From NCBI GenBank assembly GCA_002372375.1, contig DFGJ01000048.1, positions 7,591 through 19,862 on the forward strand: a stretch of 12,272 bases of DNA, read 5' to 3'. Below, in pieces: positions 1 to 7,720 of the stretch. A model generated the notes under the pieces. The model was not told the origin of the DNA. It did not search any database and saw nothing but the letters and a program-made list of their open reading frames with translations. Position 1 is the first letter of the stretch, and each line of letters begins with the position of its first letter. Made by a program: the position numbers and the translations under genes. This DNA comes from Ruminococcaceae bacterium UBA3753 (lineage in GTDB: Bacteria; Bacillota; Clostridia; Oscillospirales; Acutalibacteraceae).

Positions 1-683
1 ACATCATCTTTATTTTTGCTTTCTTCATGAGATCCGTTCTTATTATTTTTTCTTTTTTGTGCTTGGCGAAATACTTCTTCTTGCTCTTTCATTAATTCAA
101 CATTATTTCTTAGATCGTATAAATTTATATCATCATTTACTGCTTTTCTGCTATCATCAACTGTCTTTTTCACTCTTTTGTTTTCTTTTACGGCTTTATT
201 TCTGTTACTGTTATTCTTACTTCTTTGTGCCTGACGAAGTACTTCCTCTTGCTCCTTCATTAAATCGGCATCCTTTTTTAAGGAGTTTAAGTATGAATCA
301 CTATTAGATACATCATTTGCCTCCTCAACCTGATTTTCATTTTCTATTCTGATTCCCCTTTCTTTATTATTCTCCCTCTGAAATTGCCGATGCGCTTCTT
401 CTTGCGCTCTAACGTAATCCGGATTTTTGGCAAGCTCATCAAAGTCGAAATCCTTTTCTTCATTATTATCATTCTTCAATTTCATTTTATCTAATGAATT
501 ATTTACAAGATGGTTCGCACTTTTAGTTTGACTTTCTTTAGGCCCAAATTGATCTGCATTCGTTAAAGTGCTACCAGCAACACCCCCAAGAACAGACGAA
601 CTTGAAACCAAAACCGTCATCGCTTTAGCGGCCCCACTTCCACCAAATCTCCCGCGTCTGTGATTAAAAAAACTGTGTCTCAT
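1..683 (-). CDS. Hypothetical exported repeat protein (5' part, runs off left edge)
   Basis: I read an open frame of 227 codons from an ATG at 683 with no stop before the window edge, so the C-terminus is missing. The start is supported by an AGGGGGT ribosome binding site about 9 nt upstream and a strong promoter further up. Residues 1-15 are basic (HRRGR), and residues 18-40 are small and hydrophobic (AMTVLVSSSSVLGGVAG), which looks like an export signal. The remainder is hydrophilic and rich in N, K, E and D. Three related segments lie at about residues 88-106, 138-158 and 194-214, with a core like LMKEQEEVxRQAQxxKNN and a spacing of 50-56 residues. They probably form short charged helices. 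I do not recognise a family. An exported or surface repeat protein is inference; confidence that the gene is real is good. Confidence 0.75.
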   Translation of the reverse strand, partial: MRHSFFNHRRGRFGGSGAAKAMTVLVSSSSVLGGVAGSTLTNADQFGPKESQTKSANHLVNNSLDKMKLKNDNNEEKDFDFDELAKNPDYVRAQEEAHRQFQRENNKERGIRIENENQVEEANDVSNSDSYLNSLKKDADLMKEQEEVLRQAQRSKNNSNRNKAVKENKRVKKTVDDSRKAVNDDINLYDLRNNVELMKEQEEVFRQAQKRKNNKNGSHEESKNKDD

Positions 684-730
684 GAAATCTTACCCCCTGA
701 TTTACTAAGTACTAATTAAAAATTATATAT

Positions 731-759
731 AGTATATATTAAAATTTTTAAAAAGTCAA
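731..759 (-). promoter_or_regulatory. Sigma-A-type promoter of the left repeat-protein gene
   Basis: On the minus strand a -35 box TTGACT (759-754) and a -10 box TATACT (736-731) are separated by 17 bp. This places transcription start near 724, giving a 5' leader of about 40 nt before the ATG at 683. The -35 box continues as TTGACTTTTT, a form also seen at two other minus-strand promoters in this window. Confidence 0.75.
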
Positions 760-830
760 TAATTTTATAAAAATAGTATTATTCGATTTTTTATTTTTCT
801 CTTTTTTAGATTGAATTCGTAAAACAAATA

Positions 831-859
831 TTGTAAATTTATACAACTAATAGTATATT
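831..859 (+). promoter_or_regulatory. Probable promoter of the VanY-like gene
   Basis: TTGTAA (831-836) and TATATT (854-859) are separated by 17 bp, placing transcription start near 866. An overlapping alternative is TTGAAT (811-816) with TAAATT (834-839), also at 17 bp. The region is very AT-rich, so either could arise by chance. Confidence 0.5.
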
Positions 860-911
860 TGAATTTAATTATTAGTTGAGCTCATCCATTTTAATTTTCT
901 CGGAGAATCTT

Positions 912-1952
912 ATGCTTTTTATCAAACTTACAAAGAAAAGAGTTATAATAACGATTTTTTTACTATTTTTATCGATATTAATGGGATTTTTGGTAACTTA
1001 TTTTAAGAACTGTTTTTGGAAAAAGCCTTCAGAAGCAGAAGTTAAGTACGCCGCGCCTATAAAAACTAATGATTCGAAGCAAGACAGTCTTAGTACAAGT
1101 GAGCGCACAGACGCTGACACACAAAAAGTAGAACCCTCAAATACTAAAAATTCAGCCCAGGAGAGTACTATTTCTGACGAAAGTACAAATTCATCCGCAC
1201 AAAATATGTATAAAAGCAATAAGACTAATTATATGAACTCTAAAAATTCATATGAAAAAAAACAGAATAATTCAAAGCATGGCGTTCCAACAAAGGTCCC
1301 CGAAAAGCCGAAATCTGATATCAAAGACAATCAGCGTGAGAATTGTGCTTCTTTAGGCAGCAAAAATTTTTCTACTTGGAACAAAAATTGTGAGTGGAAT
1401 TTAATTTTGTTAAATGACGGAAATGCCATACCTGAAGGAGTAGTACCGCATTTGCGAGATTATGGAGGGGTAAAAGTAAACGCTGGAATACTCGCAGATC
1501 TGGATGCTATGATTAAAGCTGCTAGTAACAATAAGATAAATCTGTGGATTTCTTCATGTTATCGAGATATTGATCATCAAGATTTTCTACACAAAAGAAA
1601 GATAAACTTTTACGTGAATAAAGGTAATTCTAGAACTAAAGCTGAAGAACTAGCCAGCAGAGTAGTGGCAAAACCTGGAACAAGCGAACACAATCTGGGG
1701 CTGGCGGTAGATTTCAATGGTGTTAGAGACGATTTCTATTTAACAAAGGAATATGATTGGCTAGTTCAGAATGCCGAAAATTACGGTTTTATACTTAGGT
1801 ACGACAAAAACAAACAAAACCTGACCAACAAAATATACGAACCCTGGCATTTTCGTTATGTTGGAAAAAGTCACGCCAAAGAAATAAGAAAGCAAGGCCT
1901 TTGTTTAGAAGAATATATTGAATCTTTGGCAAGTAAAAACAGTGGTAATTAG
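912..1952 (+). CDS. Membrane-anchored D-Ala-D-Ala carboxypeptidase, VanY-like (peptidase M15B)
   Basis: This is probably a zinc carboxypeptidase that removes the terminal D-Ala from peptidoglycan stem peptides on the outer face of the membrane. The ATG at 912 gives 346 residues and has GGAGA 5 nt upstream; an in-frame TTG at 876 lacks a ribosome binding site. Residues 11-31 form an N-terminal membrane anchor. Residues 38-150 are a long S/T/N/K-rich linker of low complexity. The M15B domain covers about 160-340. Its zinc and catalytic signature is intact: SEHNLGLAVDF provides His260 and Asp267, and EPWHFRYVG provides Glu310 and His313. The SSCYRD segment (214-219) is also typical of the family. 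The gene is monocistronic and divergent from the left gene. Nothing nearby suggests glycopeptide resistance (no vanRS or vanHAX), so a role in wall remodelling is more likely. Confidence 0.9.
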   Translation: MLFIKLTKKRVIITIFLLFLSILMGFLVTYFKNCFWKKPSEAEVKYAAPIKTNDSKQDSLSTSERTDADTQKVEPSNTKNSAQESTISDESTNSSAQNMYKSNKTNYMNSKNSYEKKQNNSKHGVPTKVPEKPKSDIKDNQRENCASLGSKNFSTWNKNCEWNLILLNDGNAIPEGVVPHLRDYGGVKVNAGILADLDAMIKAASNNKINLWISSCYRDIDHQDFLHKRKINFYVNKGNSRTKAEELASRVVAKPGTSEHNLGLAVDFNGVRDDFYLTKEYDWLVQNAENYGFILRYDKNKQNLTNKIYEPWHFRYVGKSHAKEIRKQGLCLEEYIESLASKNSGN

Positions 1953-2344
1953 TAGTTATGTCAAGCAAAAAGCAAAAGTATTCTTTCGGAACAAGATGCA
2001 GTTGTTTGATTCAACCAAAAAAGTTTGCCAGCTAAATTTAGATTTTTGAAGTTAAACTTTATAAACGCTCCAAACACTTAAAAGAAACTCCGAAGATAGA
2101 AAACTACAAATAAAAATATCCTATGAATCCCGGAACACTGTCCTTTATTTCTTGCAAAGAAGAAGAAAATTAGATATGAGTATAAAAATGAAAAACAAAA
2201 ACCACAATAACGTTTGGTTACAAAGCCATTAGAGTTTTCTACAATCAGCAACTAAACTTTTCTGTTCTTAAGAAATTCTGTAGTCACGCACGTTTTTGGC
2301 ATTGCCCGCGTAAACAATAAAACGCCATTTATACACACCAAACT
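1953..2344. other. Intergenic spacer between convergent genes, no feature seen
   Basis: I find no convincing reading frame, RNA gene or strong intrinsic terminator in this 392-nt AT-rich stretch, although it separates two convergent genes. It may hold decayed coding sequence, but nothing is recognisable. Confidence 0.5.
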
Positions 2345-3058
2345 TTACTTCGTCCCCACACCAGGATTATGATACCACTTTAGGCCCAGCTTATGGCAAA
2401 CATACTGCTTAAACAGCTCCAAGTTTGCACTATTTATCAAATTAGACAAATAATAAACCTTCCCTAACCGGTCTTCGTTTTGGTATGAATGAATAGCCTC
2501 ACGGTCACAGTCATCTATCTTATTTTTCCGACATTTATCATAAAACTCATATACGTCACTATTCACAACTGCTAGGATATTGTCTACAGGTACTAATCCT
2601 TTCAAAAGGTAGTGCCAAACACCATAACTTACACATGCAAAAATAGATAAATTAATCATGCTCTTGACATACCATTTGCACAAAGAAACCGGCAAACCAG
2701 CTAAAACGTCATAGCACCACCCGCATACACTTTTTACTCCGGATATAAGAAAACTAAACTTACTACTTTTTTCTTCGCATTTATACAAGTCGCTGCTTTT
2801 AACTTGACTGGATTTCGACTCATTGCTCTGTAAGCTTACTCCTTTTTCATTCCCTTTCTTATCCCCCGACGCATCATCCAACACAGGAACGTCGACAGCA
2901 CGATCAGCTGAAAATTTTGCTACCTTATCACTTAATTTCTTTATTTTTTCTTCTATCTGAGAATTCTTTTTAATGATAGAATCAGATACGTTCAGCCCTC
3001 TCCCGAAGCCAAAGAGCATAGAGAACAACAAGCCTATCGACGTAGCTACCGCTTCCAT
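2345..3058 (-). CDS. Hypothetical multi-spanning membrane protein with coiled coil
   Basis: A 237-residue protein of no family I recognise. The ATG at 3058 has GAGGG about 6 nt upstream. Residues 3-19 are hydrophobic and G/F-rich (LLFSMLFGFG). Residues 27-50 (SQIEEKIKKLSDKVAKF) look like a short coiled coil. Residues 55-100 are a polar S/K/D-rich linker. Residues 102-130 are amphipathic to hydrophobic, and 134-155 (INLSIFACVSYGVWHYLL) is a clear membrane segment. A basic C-terminal domain of about 80 residues follows. Eight cysteines lie in residues 94-221. It is the second gene of an operon, 21 nt after the 83-residue membrane protein gene, and the two share the layout of a hydrophobic N-terminus followed by a coiled coil. 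No enzymatic motif is visible. Confidence 0.75.
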   Translation of the reverse strand: MEAVATSIGLLFSMLFGFGRGLNVSDSIIKKNSQIEEKIKKLSDKVAKFSADRAVDVPVLDDASGDKKGNEKGVSLQSNESKSSQVKSSDLYKCEEKSSKFSFLISGVKSVCGWCYDVLAGLPVSLCKWYVKSMINLSIFACVSYGVWHYLLKGLVPVDNILAVVNSDVYEFYDKCRKNKIDDCDREAIHSYQNEDRLGKVYYLSNLINSANLELFKQYVCHKLGLKWYHNPGVGTK

Positions 3059-3079
3059 AAAAATCCCTCTTTCATAATT

Positions 3080-3331
3080 TTAATAAAATATCCCAGATCC
3101 ATCTTTCTGGTTTTGCACAGTACCAACACTTTTTTCTAATTTTTCCCCTGTACTTTCATTGTCACCAAATTTGGCCTCGATAATCTTTTCGAGATCATCG
3201 ACTGACTTCTCGAGTTTCGCAATACTCTCTTGACAGCCACTCGTGCCCGCTATAAATCCCAAACCGCAAAACACATTAGGGCTTAATAACAAATCTATAA
3301 CGAGCCTAATAAGTGCAATAAAGTCACTCAT
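3080..3331 (-). CDS. Small hypothetical membrane/coiled-coil protein
   Basis: An 83-residue protein starting at ATG 3331, with a very good ribosome binding site (TAGGAGGA, 7 nt spacing). Residues 4-30 form a hydrophobic stretch (FIALIRLVIDLLL, then CGLGFIAG), probably one membrane helix or hairpin. Residues 34-55 form a short coiled coil (SIAKLEKSVDDLEKIIEAKF). LEKSV occurs twice, at 40-44 and 65-69, so the C-terminal half may be a small internal repeat. It is the first gene of the two-gene operon. The size and layout resemble a membrane-anchored partner or spanin/holin-like protein, but no phage genes are nearby and I make no functional call. Confidence 0.7.
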   Translation of the reverse strand: MSDFIALIRLVIDLLLSPNVFCGLGFIAGTSGCQESIAKLEKSVDDLEKIIEAKFGDNESTGEKLEKSVGTVQNQKDGSGIFY

Positions 3332-3424
3332 GGCAATTTCCTCCTAAAACATCAAAAATACGCACCTTAATAATCCTCCTGCAAAAATTGTATAAGCAAA
3401 ACACAACTTAAGACCAACAATATG

Positions 3425-3452
3425 ATTATACCAAAAAGTGAGTTCCTTTCAA
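3425..3452 (-). promoter_or_regulatory. Promoter of the two-gene membrane operon
   Basis: On the minus strand TTGAAA (3452-3447) and a perfect TATAAT (3430-3425) are separated by 16 bp. This puts transcription start near 3418 and leaves a leader of about 87 nt. The -35 box lies inside a 7-bp inverted repeat, TCCTTTC (3444-3450) and GAAAGGA (3457-3463) with a 6-nt loop. A third matching arm, CCTTTC, lies at 3476-3481. This could be an operator or an alternative stem. Confidence 0.6.
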
Positions 3453-3548
3453 CACCGAAAGGATTATATTTTTAACCTTTCAATTTTTTATTTTAAACGG
3501 CACAAACTCGGTAGTTTATTTCCGACCCATATTACTAAAAATAAACAG

Positions 3549-3566
3549 CCTAGAAAACAAACTAGG
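3549..3566 (-). terminator. Possible weak terminator after atpD
   Basis: CCTAG (3549-3553) and CTAGG (3562-3566) form a 5-bp stem with an 8-nt loop, about 60 nt downstream of the atpD stop. On the minus strand an imperfect T-rich stretch follows. The stem is short, so this is only tentative. Confidence 0.25.
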
Positions 3567-3624
3567 TTTAACGAAAAAACAGGGACAAAAACTTAAATAT
3601 ATTTTTACAAATCTCATAAAATAT

Positions 3625-4257
3625 CTACTTTTTCGAAACCATCATGTCTTTCACCTTAAGCAGCCTAATAGCAGTGGACAATTCTTGCTCTTCGATCTTC
3701 ATAGTTATGTATTTTATCGCTTGACTCGCCTTAGGTATAACAACATGCTCCAATGCGTTCACCCTCCTATTAGATTTTTGTAGCTCAATAGAAAGTATTC
3801 TACAAGCACTTTCATACTCTGCTAATTTCAACATATCTTTAAAAATACTCAGCAGATCCTTTACTATATCGTCCAGTCCTTCATACGTCATCGCCAAACC
3901 GTACGGACAGATATTCTCATTATATTTGTCGCTAACACTAAAGCTCGGTATAGCAAGATTCAATATATGCTTATACTTAACACTAACCTTCATACGCTCT
4001 TTAGAAAACATCAAAGCAGCAGTTGCCGCACTTTCGCCCATATACGCCTGAACAACAAGCATATCTTTATTTATTTTTCTTAACGCTCCATCTATTTTTT
4101 GGCGCAAATGCTTTGTTATTTTTACCAACGCCAAAAACTGTTTCATCATCTCGTCACGCTTGTCCTTAAGAAGCTTGTATCCTCTTCTGGCAACTAAAAG
4201 TTTCTTCTTTTGCTTTGTAAGCTCCATCCTTGTTGGAATTACAATTTTTTGTGCCAA
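3625..4257 (-). CDS. atpD: V-type ATP synthase/ATPase subunit D (central stalk)
   Basis: Subunit D forms the coiled-coil rotor shaft that couples the A3B3 catalytic head to the membrane ring of the V/A-type ATPase. The protein has 210 residues, the usual size. The N-terminal helix carries the family signature IPTRMELTKQKKKLL followed by ARRGYKLLKDKRDEMM (residues 7-38). The C-terminal helix carries RRVNALEHVVIPKASQAIKY (164-183) and ends in the expected charged helix. The start is TTG at 4257: it gives the conserved MAxxIxPTR beginning, and GGAGG lies 10 nt upstream. The next ATG would remove the conserved start. Subunits A and B normally lie next to D, yet no other ATPase gene is in this window. 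The gene is flanked by noncoding DNA on both sides. Confidence 0.93.
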   Translation of the reverse strand: MAQKIVIPTRMELTKQKKKLLVARRGYKLLKDKRDEMMKQFLALVKITKHLRQKIDGALRKINKDMLVVQAYMGESAATAALMFSKERMKVSVKYKHILNLAIPSFSVSDKYNENICPYGLAMTYEGLDDIVKDLLSIFKDMLKLAEYESACRILSIELQKSNRRVNALEHVVIPKASQAIKYITMKIEEQELSTAIRLLKVKDMMVSKK

Positions 4258-4267
4258 AAGTACTTTT

Positions 4268-4274
4268 CCTCCTT
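4268..4274 (-). promoter_or_regulatory. Ribosome binding site fixing the TTG start of atpD
   Basis: AAGGAGG on the minus strand is 10 nt upstream of the TTG at 4257. It matches the anti-Shine-Dalgarno sequence closely and supports initiation at TTG rather than at the downstream ATG of the PTRMEL motif. Confidence 0.7.
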
Positions 4275-4329
4275 AAAAACTCTACTGAGAACAAAACTAG
4301 AGCCACAGCACAAGCCGACCCGCTAATTT

Positions 4330-5480
4330 CTAACTTAAAAATTAAACCAGGGGAATTTTAACACACTCTTTTACAAAAAACGATACCTTCTGTTATTAGT
4401 AATAAACATACGAACAACAGCTCGACCCCCAGGGACACTAAAAATATTTAAAAACATGCAGCAGTGAAAACTCTCTAATTTTATAAGTTCCCAGAACTGA
4501 TAGCCTAACACGATTTTTCACAAAAAACAATCCCTCAAGCTGTCGCGATGGTTACATAAACGAAAGCAGACCACAAAAACACTCAAAACATCTGAAAATA
4601 TGTGCACGCAAAAACACTAATTTTATTAGTTTTCAGGGCAGCAATCTAGCACACTTTTTTTACAAAAGACCAGTCCTAACGCAGTCAGCGGCAGCCACAC
4701 AAGAAACAAAAAATCCTGAAATATCCAAAATATCAGAAAACATACACTAAAAACTACTATATTTTTATCAGTCTACTTTTCAATAATCCAAGCACACTTT
4801 TTTACAGAAATAAAACTTGATTCTGCTGATGAAGGTTACATAAACGAAAGCAGACCAAAAAAACACTCAAAACATCTGAAAATATGTGCACGCAAAAACA
4901 CTAATTTTATTAGTTTTCAGGGCGGCAATCTAGCACACTTTTTTACAAAAGACCAGTCCTAAAAAGGGCAGTGTCAACCACACAAGCAACAAAAAAATCT
5001 AGAAATACCTAAAATATATGAAAACACACACCAAAAACTACTATTTTTTTATCAGTCTGCTTTTCAATAATCTAGCACGCTTTTTTACAGAAATAAACTT
5101 TGATTCTGCTGATGAAGGTTACATAAACGAAAGCAGACCACAAAAACACTCAAAACATCTGAAAATATGTGCACGCAGAAACACTGATTTTATTAGTTTT
5201 CAGGGCGGCAATCTAGCACACTTTTTTACTGAAACAAGCTTTGATGCCGTCAATGATGGTTACATAAACAAAAACAGAGCCACAAAAACACTCAAAACAT
5301 CTAAAAGCACGTACCCACGGAAGCACTGACTTACTAGAATTTTTGGCAATGGGATAGCTTTATTTCTCAATAAAAGCAAGCATCGCCACTATCAGCAACA
5401 GAGACACAAACAGTAACATGACCCCAGGAAAAAAACAAAACATTTGAAAACACATAATAAGAAAAACCGCCTGATATCTT
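4330..5480. repeat. Degenerate tandem array of ~142-bp units with dimeric higher-order period
   Basis: GGTTACATAAAC recurs at about 4550, 4834, 5116 and 5258, giving spacings of ~284, ~282 and ~142. A second landmark, AGCACACTTTTTTACA and variants, recurs about every 142 bp from ~4360 to ~5215. The units beginning near 4550, 4834 and 5116 (type A) are almost identical to one another. The units between them, near 4691 and 4977 (type B), resemble each other (ACTACTAT, TCAGTCTRCTTTTCAATAAT) more than they resemble A. A/B dimers were therefore amplified recently. The outer units, before 4550 and after 5258, are progressively diverged. Type A units hold an 8-bp bulged hairpin around CTAATTTTATTAG. 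No conserved reading frame runs through the array. It fills the space between atpD and pyrG; boundaries are approximate. Confidence 0.88.
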
Positions 5481-5690
5481 AGTTTTCACATCAATTAATA
5501 ACTATAAAGCAAAAACAGAAATCAATTTGCCTTTTATAACATTTTTTCAGCACTTAGCCACCTCTAGCATTCTGTAGGCTCCATTATACTGCTCTAACTT
5601 TTTTGTAAACCAACTCTATTTCATATATAACGTGCATAAAACCGCATTCTTAAAATATTCCTTTATTATACCCGTTATCCCAATTTTTGG

Positions 5691-5719
5691 TTGCATATTG
5701 TAAAAAATAGTGGTAAAAT
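5691..5719 (+). promoter_or_regulatory. Promoter of pyrG
   Basis: TTGCAT (5691-5696) and TAAAAT (5714-5719) are separated by 17 bp. Transcription would begin near 5725, about 29 nt before the TTG start codon. The leader is too short to hold the terminator hairpin known from the Bacillus subtilis pyrG leader. Confidence 0.65.
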
Positions 5720-5753
5720 CGGGGACAGTTCAGTTTAGAAGGATTTGATAGCT

Positions 5754-7352
5754 TTGAAATATATCTTTGTTACTGGCGGTGTCGTTTCTGGGCTCGGGAA
5801 AGGTATAACTGCAGCCTCTTTGGGTAGACTTTTAAAATCAAGAGGATACAAGGTTGCTGCACAAAAAATTGACCCTTACTTAAATGTTGACTCCGGTACA
5901 ATAAACCCTTACCAGCATGGTGAAGTTTTTGTTACAAAAGATGGCGCAGAAACGGATCTGGATCTTGGTCATTACGAAAGATTTATAGATGAGGATCTTT
6001 GTGAATATTCGCACTTAACTACAGGAAAAATTTATTGGAATGTTATAAATAAAGAAAGAAATGGTGAGTATTTAGGCAAAACAGTACAGATAATTCCACA
6101 CATAACGGAAGAAATAAAAAAACGTATATATTACATGAGCAAAATTTCGGATGCCGATGTGGTTATAACAGAAATTGGCGGTACAACTGGAGATATCGAG
6201 AGTCAGCCTTTCCTAGAAGCAATAAGACAGATTTCGCTCGAAGTGGGACAAAAAAATTGTGTTTTCATACATGTTGCTTTGGTTCCATATATAGAGAGTT
6301 CAGGAGAGCAAAAGTCCAAGCCGATACAGCACTCAGTAAAAGAATTAAGATCTATAGGCATAATTCCTAACGTCATAGTTGCCCGATGCACTGCACCTTT
6401 GAGCGAAAACATAAAGCGTAAGATCTCTCTTTTTTGCAACGTTAAACCAGATTGTGTAATTGAGAACACTACCGTCTCCAGTTTATATGCTGCCCCTCTT
6501 ATGTTGGAAAAAAGCAATTTTTCTAGCATTGTTTGCAGAGAGTTGGGACTCGACTACAGTAGACAGCCAGATCTAAAAAACTGGAAGACAATGGTGAAAA
6601 AAATAGAATCTCTGAGAGATACTGTAAGAGTCGCCATAGTTGGGAAGTACATAAACTTACACGATGCATATTTATCAGTATTTGAAGCCCTGAGGCATGG
6701 CGGATATGAAAACTCTTTAAAAGTAGATGTAAAGTGGATTGAGGCAGAAAGCGTTACACAAAGCAGTGCAGAGGAGCTCCTTAACGACTGCGATGGCATA
6801 CTTGTACCAGGTGGCTTTGGTGACAGAGGAGTTGAGGGGAAGATCTTAGCAACTAAGTTTGCCAGATTAAACAATGTGCCTTTTCTGGGATTGTGTTTGG
6901 GAATGCAAACAGCAGCAATTGAGTTTGCCAGAAATGTTCTTTACCTACCAGGCGCCTCCTCTACAGAATTCGACGAAGAGGCAGAGGAACCTGTTGTTAG
7001 TTTGATGGTGCCGCAAAAAGCCATCAATAGAAAGGGTGGTACTATGCGTCTTGGCGATATGGAATGCAAGTTGATCCCTGATACCTTAATTTATGAGATA
7101 TACAAAAATACCCAAACCATAAGTGAAAGGCACAGACACAGGTATAGTTTCAATATGAAGTACAGAGAAATGTTCGAACATAAAGGCATGGTGGTTTCTT
7201 CTTCTTCTGAAGATGGTCTTGTAGCAGAGTCTTTAGAAATCCCTAAGCACAGATTTTTTATTGGGGTACAATACCACCCCGAGTTTAAAAGCAGACCAAA
7301 TAGAGCACATCCCTTGTTTAGAAGCTTTATAGAAGCATGCTACAATAAATAG
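5754..7352 (+). CDS. pyrG: CTP synthase (glutamine-hydrolysing)
   Basis: Makes CTP from UTP, ATP and glutamine in the cytoplasm, the last step of pyrimidine nucleotide synthesis. The protein is full length (532 residues). The start is TTG at 5754, giving the canonical MKYIFVTGGVVSGLGKG; a GAAGGA lies 10 nt upstream. An in-frame TTG at 5745 would sit almost on that site. The synthetase domain covers about 1-265, with the P-loop GGVVSGLGKG (8-17), the INPYQHGEVFVT segment and the EIGGTTGDIES Mg/ATP region (140-150). The class I glutamine amidotransferase domain follows: nucleophile Cys381 in GLCLGMQ, and His508 and Glu510 in VQYHPEF. The VGKYINLHDAYLSV segment (296-309) belongs to the lid region. 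All key residues are present, so the enzyme should be active. It is monocistronic here. Confidence 0.98.
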   Translation: MKYIFVTGGVVSGLGKGITAASLGRLLKSRGYKVAAQKIDPYLNVDSGTINPYQHGEVFVTKDGAETDLDLGHYERFIDEDLCEYSHLTTGKIYWNVINKERNGEYLGKTVQIIPHITEEIKKRIYYMSKISDADVVITEIGGTTGDIESQPFLEAIRQISLEVGQKNCVFIHVALVPYIESSGEQKSKPIQHSVKELRSIGIIPNVIVARCTAPLSENIKRKISLFCNVKPDCVIENTTVSSLYAAPLMLEKSNFSSIVCRELGLDYSRQPDLKNWKTMVKKIESLRDTVRVAIVGKYINLHDAYLSVFEALRHGGYENSLKVDVKWIEAESVTQSSAEELLNDCDGILVPGGFGDRGVEGKILATKFARLNNVPFLGLCLGMQTAAIEFARNVLYLPGASSTEFDEEAEEPVVSLMVPQKAINRKGGTMRLGDMECKLIPDTLIYEIYKNTQTISERHRHRYSFNMKYREMFEHKGMVVSSSSEDGLVAESLEIPKHRFFIGVQYHPEFKSRPNRAHPLFRSFIEACYNK

Positions 7353-7400
7353 AATCAGCAAAATAAGACATACGATAAAGAAATAGGGCCGCATGTAAAA

Positions 7401-7582
7401 TAGCTTTAGGAGCCCCATAAACGTTGTGCAAGTAGGGAATATCAGCTAAAAAACCTAGATATGTGCTTCGATACGCAAGGCACCAAAAACATAGCTTTAG
7501 GCGCTATAAAAACGTTAAGTAAGTAAAAAAAGGTAGCTAAGAATTAGATATGTGCGTTGAAACTCAAGTCGCTAAAAACGGA
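7401..7582. repeat. Two-copy tandem repeat, ~91-bp unit
   Basis: TAGCTTTAGG starts at 7401 and again at 7492. Each copy goes on with ATAAACGTT or AAAAACGTT, AGTAAG-like sequence, then TAGATATGTGC and GCxxCxAAAAAC. The copies are clearly related but moderately diverged. A poor third copy may follow to about 7610. It is noncoding on both strands and lies just after pyrG. Confidence 0.7.
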
Positions 7583-7720
7583 GCAAAGTAAGCAAAATGT
7601 GGGGCGATAGAAGAGTTATAATCATAATTAATAGCTCAAATTTTTGTTAGTAAGATGTAATTCCGTCGGATTTATTTGTTTTTAACATTGCCCTAAAATT
7701 GTAGTATAGCGAAGCTAGGC

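Noticed and set aside
59..307. 82-codon plus-strand frame
   Set aside because: It is antisense to the repeat-protein gene, has no ribosome binding site, and its composition reflects the reverse complement of charged codons.
876..911. Upstream TTG start adding 12 residues to the VanY-like protein
   Set aside because: No ribosome binding site precedes it, while the ATG at 912 has GGAGA at 5 nt and begins right at the membrane anchor.
4330..5480. CRISPR array
   Set aside because: Whole ~142-bp units are repeated without unique spacers of constant length, and there are no cas genes.
5720..5753. CTP-sensitive attenuator or G-reiteration control of pyrG
   Set aside because: A GGGG run is present near the transcription start, but it is followed by A rather than C, and the short leader has no terminator hairpin as in Bacillus.
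6203..6874. Two minus-strand frames of just over 100 codons inside pyrG
   Set aside because: They are antisense to an intact, highly conserved gene and have no supporting start signals.
7233..7418. 61-codon hydrophobic minus-strand frame overlapping the pyrG 3' end
   Set aside because: It overlaps conserved pyrG codons, has no ribosome binding site before its ATG, and its hydrophobicity follows from the AT-rich reverse strand.
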